The notes: generated by a model from the letters alone, not told the origin. Positions 29,704 through 39,575 are shown, counted from the stretch's first letter. The stretch: 64,000 nucleotides of DNA from Achromobacter sp. MFA1 R4 (GCF_900156745.1 NZ_LT707065.1:5406086-5470085), one strand, 5' to 3'. Translations and numbers: made by a program.

Positions 29704-29794
29704 ATACCCCTAGGTGGAATCGACCTGCCGGCCTTCAGGGCATCGGTCCCTCAGGGCACGGAGGCACCGGGCTCGGGCCATACGGCTCAGGCCG

Positions 29795-30565
29795 TCAGGG
29801 CGCGGTCCAGCCCATGGGCAGGTTCGCCCGGATCAGCCAGCCGGCAATCGAAATGCGGGCCGCGATCTCGGGCATGGCGTCGCCCGGGCCGAACCAGCGG
29901 GCGTCGACAATCTCATCTTCCTGGACACGGATGTCGCCCGACACGTAGTCCGCCGTGAACGCCACCATCAGCGAGTGCGGGAACGGCCAGGGCTGGCTGC
30001 CGAAGTACTGCAGGTTGCCGACCTTCAGGCCCACCTCTTCGAAGACTTCGCGATGAACGGTCTGCTCGATGCTTTCGCCCGGCTCGACAAAGCCGGCCAG
30101 CGCCGTGTAGCGGGCCGTGGGCGCGTTGGCGTGGCGCGCCAGCAATATGCTGTCGCCCTTGCGGATCAGCACCATCATCGCCGGCGCGATGCGCGGATAC
30201 GCCGACAGCCCGCAGGCGGGGCAGCGCAGGCAGAATTCGTGCGCCACGCGCTCGGCGCGGGTGCCGCAGGCGCCGCAGAAGCGATGGGTGCGCGCCCATT
30301 CGGCGATCTGGTAGGCGCGGCCCGCCAATGCCATCGCTTCGTCGTCGAACACGCCGAACAGCGACCGCAGCTTCTTGAATGCGTAGCCTTCCGGGGCTTC
30401 GATGCCAGGCTCGACGCACACCGTCCGATACGGCGAATCCGCCTGCACCCAGACGGGCAGCAAGGCCGCGGCAGTCAGGCCGATGCGTTCGCACAACGCC
30501 GAATCCGGCAACACGCTGGACGATGTCTCGACCAGCAACTCATCACGGCGAAAAACGAAATTCAC
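29795..30565 (-). CDS. nudC: NADH pyrophosphatase / NAD-cap RNA hydrolase NudC
   Basis: 256 residues from a GTG with AGAGGG close upstream (E. coli NudC has 257). A four-Cys zinc ribbon (Cys97, 100, 115, 118) precedes the Nudix box GFVEPGESIEQTVHREVFEE (158-177), followed by the NudC-specific SQPWPFPHS. It splits NADH/NAD to NMN(H) and AMP and removes NAD caps from RNA. Divergent from the first TRAP transporter. Confidence 0.94.
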   Translation of the reverse strand: MNFVFRRDELLVETSSSVLPDSALCERIGLTAAALLPVWVQADSPYRTVCVEPGIEAPEGYAFKKLRSLFGVFDDEAMALAGRAYQIAEWARTHRFCGACGTRAERVAHEFCLRCPACGLSAYPRIAPAMMVLIRKGDSILLARHANAPTARYTALAGFVEPGESIEQTVHREVFEEVGLKVGNLQYFGSQPWPFPHSLMVAFTADYVSGDIRVQEDEIVDARWFGPGDAMPEIAARISIAGWLIRANLPMGWTAP

Positions 30566-30845
30566 ACGACCCTCTGCGCTGCGTAGGCAATGGCGCAATC
30601 TTAGAAGAAAAACCGTGCGCGGATAACGCCTCGGCGGTCATGGACCGCAAACATTGAACCTTCAATCAATGAACGACAGGCAGCCTTAGGAATTACCCGT
30701 AAAACGGCGATTTACCGCGCTTTGTTACCGCACAGCAACATAGAATGGCACGGCGCTCAGGCGGCGCGACGCCGCGCCGCGCAATCTTTTTCCGCACTGC
30801 CTATCGGGAAAGACCCGTCTTCACCATTCGCAAAGAAGGACCACC

Positions 30846-31820
30846 ATGTACAAGAAAATCTCGCTGCTGACCGGCAGCATCGTCCTGGCATTCAGCGCGG
30901 GCGCACAGGCCCAGACCAAGTGGGACCTCCCCAGCGCCTACCCGGCGAGCAACTTCCACGTCGAGAACCTGACCACCTTCATCAAGGACGTGGACACGCT
31001 GTCGGATGGCAAGCTCAAGATCACGCTGCACAACAACGCCTCGCTCTACAAGGCGCCCGAGATCAAGCGCGCGGTGCAAGGCAACCAGGCGCAGATCGGC
31101 GAGATCCTGCTGACCAACTTCGCCAACGAAGACCCGGTCTACGAACTGGACGGCCTGCCCTTCCTGGCCACCGGCTACGACGCCTCGTTCAAGCTGTACC
31201 AGGCGCAAAAGCCCTTCCTGGAAAAGAAGCTGGCCTCGCAGGGCATGACCCTGCTGTATGCCGTGGCGTGGCCGCCCCAGGGCATCTTCGCCAACAAGGA
31301 CATCAAGCAGATCAGCGACATGAAGGGCCTGAAGTGGCGCGCCTACAGCCCGGTGACGGCCAAGATCGCCGAACTGGTCGGTGCGCAGCCCGTGACCGTG
31401 CAGCAGGCCGAACTGGCCCAGGCGCTGGCCACCGGCGTGATCGATTCCTACATGTCCTCCGCGTCCACGGGTTACGACACCAAGACCTACGAGTACATCA
31501 AGAAGTTCTACGACACGCAGGCCTGGCTGCCCAAGAACGCCATCATCGTGAACAAGAAGGCGTTCGACGCGCTGGATCCGGCCACGCAGGAAGCCCTGAA
31601 AAAGGCCGCCGCGCAAGCCGAGGAACGCGGCTGGAAGCTGTCGCAGGAAAAGAACAAGTGGTATCAGGCCGAGCTGGCCAAGAACGGCATGGAAACCATC
31701 AAGCCCACGGTCGAACTCAAGGAAGGCCTGAGCGTGATCGGCAAGCGCATGCTTGACGACTGGCTCAAGAAGGCCGGCGCGGACGGCCAGGCCATGATCG
31801 ACGCCTACAAGAAGCAGTAA
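30846..31820 (+). CDS. TRAP transporter substrate-binding protein DctP (first system)
   Basis: 324 residues with a signal peptide cleaved after AQA (about 22). DctP fold: KWDLPSAYPASNFHVENL at the mature start and the domain-hinge segment DMKGLKWRAYSPVTAKIAELVGAQPVTV with the Arg that usually pairs with a substrate carboxylate, then ALATGVIDSYMSSA. A carboxylated ligand is therefore expected. AAGGA lies 6 bases before the ATG. First gene of a three-gene unit closed by a terminator at 33.66 kb; no catabolic enzyme is in the unit. Confidence 0.92.
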   Translation: MYKKISLLTGSIVLAFSAGAQAQTKWDLPSAYPASNFHVENLTTFIKDVDTLSDGKLKITLHNNASLYKAPEIKRAVQGNQAQIGEILLTNFANEDPVYELDGLPFLATGYDASFKLYQAQKPFLEKKLASQGMTLLYAVAWPPQGIFANKDIKQISDMKGLKWRAYSPVTAKIAELVGAQPVTVQQAELAQALATGVIDSYMSSASTGYDTKTYEYIKKFYDTQAWLPKNAIIVNKKAFDALDPATQEALKKAAAQAEERGWKLSQEKNKWYQAELAKNGMETIKPTVELKEGLSVIGKRMLDDWLKKAGADGQAMIDAYKKQ

Positions 31821-31827
31821 TTCCGAC

Positions 31828-32328
31828 ATGCGCCGTTTTCTAGATTCCCTGTACGGCGCGGCCGGCCTGTTGGCCGGCCTGTGCACGATAGGCGTACTTG
31901 TTTCAGTGCTGGCGGCGATCATCTCCCGCCAGCTCAGTTTCAACATTCCCGGCACGGATGCCTATGCCGGGTATTTCATGGCCGCGGCGGGATTCCTGGC
32001 GCTGGCCAGCACGTTCAAGCACGGCGAGCACATCCGCGTGACGCTGTTGCTCAATTCGCTGGCGCCCGCGGGCAGCCGCCGGCTCGACATCTTCGCCCTG
32101 GCCGTCGGCTGCCTGCTGGCCGCCGCCTTCGCGTTTTTCAGCGTCAAGCTCACGTACGACTCCTGGCTGTTCAACGACATCTCCACGTCGAACGACGCCA
32201 CGCCGCTCTGGATCCCGCAGACGACCATGGCCGTCGGCACGATCCTGTTCTTCGTCGCCCTCGTCGATGAACTGATCCGCCGTTCGCGCGGCCTCTCCGC
32301 CGCCACATCGCAGCAAACTCATGAATGA
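31828..32328 (+). CDS. TRAP transporter small membrane subunit DctQ (first system)
   Basis: 166 residues with four predicted membrane helices (about 10-32, 45-62, 87-108, 130-150) and the DctQ motif ISRQLSFNIPGTDAYAGYFM near helix 2. It is the small, energy-coupling partner of DctM. Seven bp after dctP; its 3' end overlaps dctM by 8 bases. Confidence 0.9.
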   Translation: MRRFLDSLYGAAGLLAGLCTIGVLVSVLAAIISRQLSFNIPGTDAYAGYFMAAAGFLALASTFKHGEHIRVTLLLNSLAPAGSRRLDIFALAVGCLLAAAFAFFSVKLTYDSWLFNDISTSNDATPLWIPQTTMAVGTILFFVALVDELIRRSRGLSAATSQQTHE

Positions 32329-33622
32329 ACTTCTCGTCATTACCCTACTGGTCGTTTCGATCTTCGTCCTGCTTGGCTGCGGGGTGTGGGTCGGCCTGAC
32401 GCTGGCGGGCACGGCCTGGATCGGCATGGAGATCTTCTCCAGCCGCCCCGCGGGCGACGCCATGGCCGTCACGATCTGGGGCGCCTCGTCCAGCTGGACG
32501 CTGACCGCCCTGCCGCTCTTCCTGTGGATGGGCGAAATCCTGTTCCGCACCCGGCTGTCGGAAGACCTGTTCAAGGGGCTTGCGCCCTGGCTGAACCGGG
32601 TGCCCGGCCGCCTGCTGCACACGAACGTGATCGGCTGCGCGATCTTCGCGGCGGTGTCCGGCTCATCGGCGGCCACCTGCGCGACGGTCGGCAAGATGAC
32701 CATCCCCGAGCTCACGCGCCGCGGCTACCCCGAGGACAAGATCCTTGGCACGCTGTCGGGCGCCGGCACGCTGGGCCTGCTCATCCCGCCCTCGATCATC
32801 ATGATCGTGTACGGCGTGGCGGCGGACGTGTCCATCGCCAAGCTGTTCATCGCGGGCATCGTGCCGGGCATCGTGCTGGCGCTGCTCTTTAGCGGCTACA
32901 TCGCCTGGTGGGCCATCCGCAATCCGGACCAGGTTCCGGCGGCGGACCCCGGCCTGTCCTTCATGGAAAAGCTGGGCCGCTCGCGGCACCTGATTCCGGT
33001 GCTGTTGCTGATCGGCGCGGTGCTGGGCTCCATCTACACCGGCATCGCCACCGCGACGGAAGCCGCGGCGGTCGGCGTGGTGGGCGCGCTGTTCCTGTCG
33101 GCGCTGCAAGGGTCGCTGAACCGCAGCAGCTTCATGCAATCCCTGCTGGGCGCCACCCGGCTGTACTGCATGATTGCGCTGATTCTGGCGGGCGCACAGT
33201 TCCTTACCCTGGCGATGGGGTACATCGGGCTGCCGCGCGCGCTGGCAGAATGGATCGGCGGCCTGGGCCTGCCCCAGTTCGGCCTGATCATGGCGCTGAT
33301 GGTGTTCTTCATCGTGCTGGGCTGCTTCCTGGACGGCATCTCGATCGTGGTGCTGACCATGGGCGTGCTGCTGCCGACCGTGCAGGCTGCCGGCATCGAC
33401 CTGATCTGGTTCGGCATCTTCGTCGTGTTCGTGGTGGAAATGGCACAGATCACACCGCCGGTGGGCTTCAACCTGTTCGTGCTGTCGGGCATGAGCGGGC
33501 GGGAACTGCCCTACATCGCCCGCGCTTCGCTGCCGATGTTCATCCTGATGACGGTGGCCGTGCTGCTGCTCTATGTGATTCCCGGCATCGCGACCTGGCT
33601 GCCGCTGCACATGACGCTGTAG
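32321..33622 (+). CDS. TRAP transporter large permease DctM (first system)
   Basis: 433 residues, about 11-12 helices. FSGSSAATCATVG-type motif (AVSGSSAATCATVGKM), GTLGLLIPPSIIMIVYG, GIATATEAAAVGVVGA and the final ITPPVGFNLFVLSG are DctM hallmarks. It forms the sodium-driven translocation pathway. The overlap with dctQ indicates coupled translation. Confidence 0.93.
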   Translation: MNELLVITLLVVSIFVLLGCGVWVGLTLAGTAWIGMEIFSSRPAGDAMAVTIWGASSSWTLTALPLFLWMGEILFRTRLSEDLFKGLAPWLNRVPGRLLHTNVIGCAIFAAVSGSSAATCATVGKMTIPELTRRGYPEDKILGTLSGAGTLGLLIPPSIIMIVYGVAADVSIAKLFIAGIVPGIVLALLFSGYIAWWAIRNPDQVPAADPGLSFMEKLGRSRHLIPVLLLIGAVLGSIYTGIATATEAAAVGVVGALFLSALQGSLNRSSFMQSLLGATRLYCMIALILAGAQFLTLAMGYIGLPRALAEWIGGLGLPQFGLIMALMVFFIVLGCFLDGISIVVLTMGVLLPTVQAAGIDLIWFGIFVVFVVEMAQITPPVGFNLFVLSGMSGRELPYIARASLPMFILMTVAVLLLYVIPGIATWLPLHMTL

Positions 33623-33659
33623 CGCCCGCGCAAGCGTCGCCCAGGCCCCGTGCCCTCCA

Positions 33660-33690
33660 AACCCCGTTCTTCGAACGGGGTTTTTTCTTT
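33660..33690 (+). terminator. Intrinsic terminator of the first TRAP unit
   Basis: CCCCGTTC-TTC-GAACGGGG (33662-33680) followed by TTTTTTC. A strong Rho-independent signal about 40 bases after the dctM stop, separating it from the porin gene. Confidence 0.92.
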
Positions 33691-33890
33691 TCCGTCGGTC
33701 TGTTTTTTCTGCTTGGGGACCTGTCGCGGTCGCCTCACGCTGTAAACCCGGGAAAACGCCGAAGTTTTTCGATGTTCCGGCCGCGCCAACTTTCTTAGAA
33801 TCCCCAGGCGCGCGGCCAACCGCCGGGCGCGACCCGCCAAGCCAAAAGCGCGGCGCAACCACAAATCAGCTACACCTGGAGGAGTCTCAA

Positions 33891-34961
33891 GTGAAACGCA
33901 TCACCCTCACGCTGGCCGCGGCCGGCATGGGCCTGGCCGCCGGTACGGCCAGCGCCGAAACCAGCGTCACCCTGTACGGCATCGCCGACGTCAGCATCCG
34001 TTACCTGAGCACCAGTTCAGGCGCCGTGGGCGAAGACGGCAGCCGCGTCTCCATGGAAAACGGCGCCATCTCCAACAGCCGCTGGGGCCTGCGCGGCTCG
34101 GAAGACCTGGGCAACGGCAACCGCGCCTTCTTCCGCCTGGAAAACGGCGTCAACCTGCAGAACGGCCGCGGGTCGGATACGTCCAAGGCCTTCAGCCGCC
34201 TGGCCTACGTCGGCCTGGATGGCGGCAGCATCGGCACGCTGACGCTGGGCCTGCAGAACACGCCCATGTTCGACCTGCTGGCCGATTATTTCGACCCGTT
34301 GACCGTCGGCAATTACGAGCAGAACGCCTGGCTGCCCGCCGCCATGTCGCGCGTGCGCACCAACAACATGACCAAGTACGCCAACACCTTCGGCAACCTG
34401 GCCGTGGTGGCCTCGTGGGCCAACGGCGACGACTGGGACGATCGCAAGGCCGGCCAGCAATATGGCGCCAGCCTGCGCTACACCGTGGGCCAGCTCGGCC
34501 TGGGCGCGGCCTGGCAACAGACCTACGCCGCCGCCGATTCCGACCAGCGCCAGCGCGCCTGGAACCTGAACGCCTCCTACCAGTTCGATGGGGCCAAGGT
34601 CTTCGCGGGCTACTTCAATGGCCGCGACGAAACGGGCTGGGTCAACGGCGTCATGGGCGGCACCACCACCGCCAGCCTCGATCGCAAGGACAACGGCTAT
34701 TTCGCCGGCGTGACCTGGCAGGCCACCCCGCGCTGGGCCATCACGGGCGCAGCCTACTATGACCGCAGCGAGAACGTGGTCGAGGAAGGCGACAAGGGCA
34801 AGCGCTATGCGCTGGTCGCCGTGGCCGAATACGCGCTGTCCAAGCGCACGCAACTGTACGGCACCGTCGACTGGAACAAGGTCAGCGACGCCGCCAGCGG
34901 CGAAATCGCCGGCCAGAGCCACCAGCTCGGCGCCGCCGTGGGCATGCGCCACATCTTCTGA
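33891..34961 (+). CDS. Trimeric outer-membrane porin (Gram-negative porin 4 family)
   Basis: 356 residues from a GTG start with GGAGGAG six bases upstream. Signal peptide (about 1-22, ASA), mature start ETSVTLYGIADVSIRYLS, SRWGLRGSEDLGNG and the terminal Phe (GMRHIF) needed for BAM recognition are standard for betaproteobacterial porins such as Omp32. The PEFGEQ-like constriction loop is replaced by FDPLTVGNYEQN. General anion/solute diffusion is expected. A TAGAAT -10-like element lies about 95 bases upstream, without a good -35. Confidence 0.93.
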   Translation: MKRITLTLAAAGMGLAAGTASAETSVTLYGIADVSIRYLSTSSGAVGEDGSRVSMENGAISNSRWGLRGSEDLGNGNRAFFRLENGVNLQNGRGSDTSKAFSRLAYVGLDGGSIGTLTLGLQNTPMFDLLADYFDPLTVGNYEQNAWLPAAMSRVRTNNMTKYANTFGNLAVVASWANGDDWDDRKAGQQYGASLRYTVGQLGLGAAWQQTYAAADSDQRQRAWNLNASYQFDGAKVFAGYFNGRDETGWVNGVMGGTTTASLDRKDNGYFAGVTWQATPRWAITGAAYYDRSENVVEEGDKGKRYALVAVAEYALSKRTQLYGTVDWNKVSDAASGEIAGQSHQLGAAVGMRHIF

Positions 34962-34969
34962 TGCCCCAA

Positions 34970-34994
34970 GCGCCGGCCCCCGCCGGGCCGGCGC
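34970..34994. other. Strong GC hairpin after the porin gene
   Basis: A perfect 10-bp stem GCGCCGGCCC / GGGCCGGCGC with a 5-base loop starts 9 bases past the porin stop. There is no T-tract, so it probably stabilises the mRNA end or acts as an inefficient terminator. Confidence 0.55.
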
Positions 34995-34995
34995 G

Positions 34996-35076
34996 TGTCA
35001 GGACGAGCTGTCTGACACCCGAGTGAAATGGTCTTCCTTCCGAGACCGTGGCCCAAGGGGGTCAGACACCCCCCCC
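34996..35076. repeat. Candidate dispersed repeat with TGTCAGAC-type inverted motifs
   Basis: Within 81 bases the motif occurs as TGTCAG (34996), TGTCTGAC (35009-35016) and GTCAGACA (35061-35068); the last two are a perfect 8-bp inverted repeat with a 44-base centre. A short GGGGGT-CAGAC-ACCCCC hairpin and a run of eight C close the right side. It resembles a REP-like intergenic element; copy number cannot be judged here. The rest of the porin-lipoprotein gap shows nothing clear. Confidence 0.4.
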
Positions 35077-35218
35077 TTCCCCCTTGATCGTCGCCATGAC
35101 CACGGCGACAATCCACGCGTGCCTTCGCCGTTTGCAGTGGTATGACGGTGGCGCTTCGCGTGACGCTCCCGGCGCCTGCGCAGCGCCCATCCCCACCAAC
35201 CTGAACCGGGCCCAACGC

Positions 35219-36523
35219 ATGAGCCTCCCGCGTGCCTGCGCGTCTGCGTCACCGAGCCGTCCGCTGCGGGCTGTCCTGACAGCCCTGGCGATGGCAGCCA
35301 TGGCGTTGCTGGCGGCCTGCTCCTCGCCGGTGCAGTTGATGCCCACGCCGCTCAAGTTCACAACGGGCCTCGTGGACCCCTTCGCGCACAAGGACGCGGC
35401 GCTCGACAGCACCTCGATTCCCCTGTTGTACGCCACCAACCGCGCCGTGTTCATCGGGTCGCGCCAGCCGTTCTATTCCATTTTCCCCAGCGACACACTG
35501 CGCCTGGGCATCGCAAAAGTGCAGATCGGCGACGGCACGCTGGACTGGGATCAACTGCGGCAGCTTTCCACGTCGGACAGCCAGCGCGGCCGGCCGGTGC
35601 TCAGCCTGGAGCGCATGGACGAGCTGGTCGCGCTGCCCCTGCAAAGCGACGTGCAAGCCTCGCCCGAGGCGCGGGCATACTTCGACCTCATCAACGACGC
35701 CCTGGCGGTCAGCCGGCACCGCGACCTGATCATCTACGTGCACGGGTTCAACAACGCCGTGTGGCGCGGCACCGCGCAGGCCGCCCAGTTCCATCATTTC
35801 ACGGGCCGCCAGGCCGTCGTGCTGGCCTTCCTGTGGCCCTCGGCGGGCAGTCTGCTTTCCTATGCGACCGACGTCCGCGCCGCGCGCGCGTCGGTGCCCG
35901 CGTTTGCGCGGTTGATAGAACTGCTGGCGAGCAACACGAATGCGGAACACATCAACGTGCTCGCCTTCAGCGCGGGCGCGCGGATCGCGAGCGAAGGGCT
36001 GGCCACGCTGGCCCAGCCGCGGGACGGCGAAAGCCGCGAACAGCTGCGTGCGCGGCTGCGCCTGGGGCAGATCTATTTTGCGGCGCCCGACGAGGACACC
36101 TATCGGTTCGTGACGGACCTGCGCCAGTACATCGACCTGACCGAACGCGTAAGCCTGGGCGCCAACCTGGACGATCGCGCCCTGGGCTTCGCGGCGCGCC
36201 ATCAGCGCGCGTCCCGGGCCGGCCGCCCCAGCGCGGACGACCTGACGCCGGAACAGGTGGAATTCGTGAACGCGGCTTCCCAGCAGTTGAACTTCGACAT
36301 GATCTGGGTCGATCCGCGCGCCATCCCCGACATGCACCGCCGCGCGCACAGTTTCTGGTTCGGCAACAGCTGGGTCAGCAGCGACGTGCTGATGCAGTTC
36401 CTGTACCACAAGGCGCCAGCCGACCGCGGGCTGCAGGAAGGCTACACGCAGCAAGGCATGCGCTTCTGGACCTTCCCGCCCGACTACGACCAGCGCGTCG
36501 AAGCGCTCATGCGCAAGCGTTGA
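35219..36523 (+). CDS. Lipoprotein alpha/beta hydrolase (DUF900 family)
   Basis: 434 residues from MSLPRACASA; the frame is open for 57 codons upstream, but that part has no signal. A lipoprotein signal ends in LLAACSS, with the lipidated Cys near residue 34. The hydrolase fold shows YVHGFNNA (oxyanion region), FLWPSAGSLLSYATD and nucleophile elbow LAFSAGAR. DUF900 proteins are serine-hydrolase-like, with unknown substrates. No operon partner; it converges on the DUF1445 gene. Confidence 0.8.
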   Translation: MSLPRACASASPSRPLRAVLTALAMAAMALLAACSSPVQLMPTPLKFTTGLVDPFAHKDAALDSTSIPLLYATNRAVFIGSRQPFYSIFPSDTLRLGIAKVQIGDGTLDWDQLRQLSTSDSQRGRPVLSLERMDELVALPLQSDVQASPEARAYFDLINDALAVSRHRDLIIYVHGFNNAVWRGTAQAAQFHHFTGRQAVVLAFLWPSAGSLLSYATDVRAARASVPAFARLIELLASNTNAEHINVLAFSAGARIASEGLATLAQPRDGESREQLRARLRLGQIYFAAPDEDTYRFVTDLRQYIDLTERVSLGANLDDRALGFAARHQRASRAGRPSADDLTPEQVEFVNAASQQLNFDMIWVDPRAIPDMHRRAHSFWFGNSWVSSDVLMQFLYHKAPADRGLQEGYTQQGMRFWTFPPDYDQRVEALMRKR

Positions 36524-36541
36524 AGCCTGCGCAGCGCCCGG

Positions 36542-37348
36542 TCAGAACACCGCCATGCGGCTGTTGATGAGGTCCGTGACCAGCATGTGGCCCGGCGCGT
36601 GCGTGATGCAGAACTCGGGCCGCACGGCCGCCACGACCGACTGCGGCGTGACGCCGCAGGCCCAGAACACGGGCATTTCCCCGGCGCGGATATCCACCGG
36701 ATCGCCGTAGTCGGGACGGTCGATGTCGGCGATGCCGATGAGCGACGGATCGCCGATGTGGACCGGCGCGCCGTGCACGGACGGAAAGCGCGACGTCACC
36801 TGGATCGCGCGGATCGCGTCCGCCGCCTTGAGCGGCCGCATGGACACCACCAGCGGGCCGCCGAAGACGCCGGCGGGCTGCGTGGGGATGTTGGTGCGGT
36901 ACATCGGCACATTGCTGCCCTGTTCGATGTGGCGCACGGGCAGGCCGTTGTCCAGCATGGCCTCTTCGAACGAAAACGAGCAGCCGATCAGGAACGAGAC
37001 GAGGTCGTCACGCCAGAGATCGCGCACGTCCGTCGGTTCGGCGACCAGCACGCCGTCCTTCCAGACCCGGTAGCGCGGAATGTCGGTGCGGATATCGATG
37101 TCCGCGCCCAGTTCCGGCAACGACGGATCGCCCGGTTCGGACATGGCCAGCAAGGGGCAAGGCTTGGGATTGCGCTGGCAGAAGTGCAGGAAGTCCGCCG
37201 CCAGCGCGCGCGGCAGGATGGCCAGGTTGGCCTGCACGTGCCCCGGCGCCAGATTGGCCGTGGGTCCGGTCAGGCGCCCGCTGCGCGCGTCCAGCCGCGC
37301 CTGCCGGGCAAGCGCGAGGCTGGTTCGAACGTTATCGGCGTCAGGCAT
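36542..37348 (-). CDS. DUF1445 / YcsI family protein (putative hydro-lyase)
   Basis: 268 residues. Conserved blocks: [82 protein letters not shown] and [12 protein letters not shown]. The activity of the family is not firmly established; the hydro-lyase name is only a similarity label. In Bacillus a homologue (ycsI) sits with 5-oxoprolinase genes. Here it is the last gene of the LysR-TRAP-DUF2848-amidase unit, 36 bp after the amidase, with an AGAGAA ribosome site. Confidence 0.85.
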   Translation of the reverse strand: MPDADNVRTSLALARQARLDARSGRLTGPTANLAPGHVQANLAILPRALAADFLHFCQRNPKPCPLLAMSEPGDPSLPELGADIDIRTDIPRYRVWKDGVLVAEPTDVRDLWRDDLVSFLIGCSFSFEEAMLDNGLPVRHIEQGSNVPMYRTNIPTQPAGVFGGPLVVSMRPLKAADAIRAIQVTSRFPSVHGAPVHIGDPSLIGIADIDRPDYGDPVDIRAGEMPVFWACGVTPQSVVAAVRPEFCITHAPGHMLVTDLINSRMAVF

Positions 37349-37384
37349 GAAAGTTCTCTTGTTGCAGGTTGCTTGAAATGCCGG

Positions 37385-38734
37385 TCAGCGGCCGGCGAAC
37401 AGGTCTTCGACGGACAGGCCGATGCCCAGGATCCGGCGATCCGCGCCGTTGCTGCCGGCGATCATCAGGCCGACCGGCGCGGTGCCTGCGGCGTGGCACG
37501 GCAGCGACAGCGCGCAGCCGTCCAGGAAGTTGATGAGCGTCGGATTGCGCAGGATCAGGCCGTTGGCGGCGTAGTAGGCCTCGTCGGCGGCCTGCAGGTC
37601 CGCCACCGGCGGCGCCACGATGGGCGTGGTGGGCATGATGAGCGCGTCATAGCCCGCGATGCGGTGATCCACGGCGGCGACCCAGGCTTCGCGCGCATCC
37701 AGCAGATCCAGGTAATCCGCCGCCGACATGTCCTGGCCGCGCATGATGCGCGACACCACGCGCGGGTCGTAGCGCTTGCCCGCGCGCGCGATCAGGTCGC
37801 GGTGCCAGGCCCAGGCTTCCGCGGCGGTGAAGCCGCCCTTGCTGTTGATGGACGCCAGTTCGGCGAACTCGGGAATCTCGATCCGGTCGATCAGCGCGCC
37901 GGCCGCTTCCAGGCGCTGCACGGCCGCCGCAAAGCTGTCCGACACGTGCTTGTCCATGGCGTCCAGCGCCAGCGTGGTCGGAATGGCCAGGCGCAGGCCG
38001 CGCACGGGCAATGCCTGCGGCAGCGGCCCCGCGTCACCCGACAGGATGGCGTCCAGCTCGGCGCAGCAGCGCACGCTGGCGGCGATGGGGCCGATGGAGT
38101 CCAGGTTGGCCGACAGCGGCAGCACGCCCTGCATGGACACGCGCCAGGCGCTGGGCTTGAAGCCCGTCAGGCCGCACAGGGCGGCCGGGATGCGCACGGA
38201 GCCGCCCGTGTCCGAGCCGATGCCCGCGACAGCCATGCCATCCGCGACCGAAACGGCGGCGCCGGAGGACGATCCGCCGGGAATGCGGCCGGTGGCGCGG
38301 TCGTAGGGGTTGAGCGGCGTGCCGTAGTGCGGATTGATGCCCAGGCCCGAATACGCGAATTCGGTCATGTTGGTGCGGCCGATGATGACGGCGCCGGCGG
38401 CGATCAGGCGCTGCACGACTTCGGCATTCGCCTCGGCCGCGGGCTCGCCCTCGCGGGCCACCGAACCGGCCATCGTGGTTTCGCCCTCGATGTCGAACAG
38501 GTCCTTGATGCTGATGGGCAGGCCGTCGATCGCGGATCGCACGATCCCTGCCGCGCGCAGCGTGTCGGACGCGCGCGCCTGGGCCAGCGCCGATTCGGCA
38601 TACAGCTTGGTGAACGCGCGGGCGCCCTCGCCCGCCGGATCCTGGGCCCGCGCCAGCGCGGCTTCGGTCAGCGCAACGGAGGTGCTGCGGCCCTCGCGCA
38701 GGGCCGTGGTCAGATCATTCAGGGTCGAAACCAT
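37385..38734 (-). CDS. Amidase-signature hydrolase
   Basis: 449 residues. The Ser-cisSer-Lys triad is visible: Lys77 in PISIKDLFD, the cis-Ser in RIPGGSSSGAAV (about 155-156) and nucleophile Ser179 in GSDTGGSVRIPA. It hydrolyses a carboxamide; substrate unknown. Three near-adjacent ATGs exist; I choose the one 5 bases after AGGA. Lies between DUF2848 and DUF1445 genes in one transcription direction, so the amide is presumably what the TRAP system imports or what a neighbour makes. Confidence 0.9.
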   Translation of the reverse strand: MVSTLNDLTTALREGRSTSVALTEAALARAQDPAGEGARAFTKLYAESALAQARASDTLRAAGIVRSAIDGLPISIKDLFDIEGETTMAGSVAREGEPAAEANAEVVQRLIAAGAVIIGRTNMTEFAYSGLGINPHYGTPLNPYDRATGRIPGGSSSGAAVSVADGMAVAGIGSDTGGSVRIPAALCGLTGFKPSAWRVSMQGVLPLSANLDSIGPIAASVRCCAELDAILSGDAGPLPQALPVRGLRLAIPTTLALDAMDKHVSDSFAAAVQRLEAAGALIDRIEIPEFAELASINSKGGFTAAEAWAWHRDLIARAGKRYDPRVVSRIMRGQDMSAADYLDLLDAREAWVAAVDHRIAGYDALIMPTTPIVAPPVADLQAADEAYYAANGLILRNPTLINFLDGCALSLPCHAAGTAPVGLMIAGSNGADRRILGIGLSVEDLFAGR

Positions 38735-38825
38735 CATTGTCCTCATGCCGCCGGGCGGCGTGAATGTGCGAACGGACGCATCCGCAGGAATGCGCCCGGT
38801 TAATCAGTGCCGGGAATGGCAGGTG

Positions 38826-39509
38826 TCAGGCCACCACGGGAAGCGATTCGACATGATAGCGGTGGCGCAACGTGCGCTGCAGGCGCGGATCGTGCAGTTC
38901 CATCGTGAAATCCGCCGCCGCGCGGATGCCGCCGATGGCGCCCACGGTGCCGCAGGTCATGCCCGCGCCTTGCGGCAGCACGGCAGCGCCGCCGGTGTAG
39001 CCCGCGATCAGGTCCTGCGGCGTGCGCAGCGTGGACAGCGGACCTTCCTGGTACAGCACCTTTTCGCCGTTCTCGACGATGTAGGAGCGGATGACCAGCT
39101 CGTCCCAGTGGTCCGCCACGTCGGCAAGGCGCCAGGCCTCGGTGGCCACGGGCTTGACGCAGACCTGCTTGGACATGGCCACGCTGACCGTTTCCAGCTT
39201 GCGGTCGGTGTGGTCGGAAGCGATGCTGACGTACATCTCGCCGTCCACGGCAAAGACGAACGTCTCGACTTCGCCCGACGATTCCTCGCCCAGCGCCTGC
39301 ACGTTGGCGGACTGGGTCAACTGGTTCTCCGCGATGCGGTAGTACAGCGGCACGCTGCTCGGACGCGGCACGCCGATGGCGGCCAATTCCTCGATGTGGT
39401 GCTCGATGGCGGCCATGTCGCGGCCGGCCCAGCCCGCCACGATCACGGTGTTGAAATCCACTTCCACCTGACGGGGATTGGCGTCGTCGATCTTGAATAC
39501 GGCTTTCAT
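38826..39509 (-). CDS. DUF2848 family protein
   Basis: 227 residues, cytosolic. Recognised as DUF2848 by the overall pattern: FNTVIVAGWAGRDMAAIEHH, GVPRPSSVPLYYRIAENQLT, YVSIASDHTDRKLE, SKQVCVKPVATEAWRL and MTCGTVGAIGGIRAA. I know of no demonstrated function. The asymmetric SDHTDRKLE and the compact beta-rich look recall fumarylacetoacetate-hydrolase-like enzymes, but this is a weak impression. It lies 66 bp after the TRAP large subunit. Confidence 0.8.
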   Translation of the reverse strand: MKAVFKIDDANPRQVEVDFNTVIVAGWAGRDMAAIEHHIEELAAIGVPRPSSVPLYYRIAENQLTQSANVQALGEESSGEVETFVFAVDGEMYVSIASDHTDRKLETVSVAMSKQVCVKPVATEAWRLADVADHWDELVIRSYIVENGEKVLYQEGPLSTLRTPQDLIAGYTGGAAVLPQGAGMTCGTVGAIGGIRAAADFTMELHDPRLQRTLRHRYHVESLPVVA

Positions 39510-39575
39510 GTCTGTCCTGCGAAGAAGGGGGTGAAGAGCGGCGCGGCATCGGGCCGCGCCGGGATCAAAGGGAAA

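Noticed and set aside
35069-35076. Phase-variable C8 tract before the lipoprotein gene
   Set aside because: Only eight residues, over 140 bp upstream of the start and inside a likely repeat element; no promoter spacing depends on it visibly.
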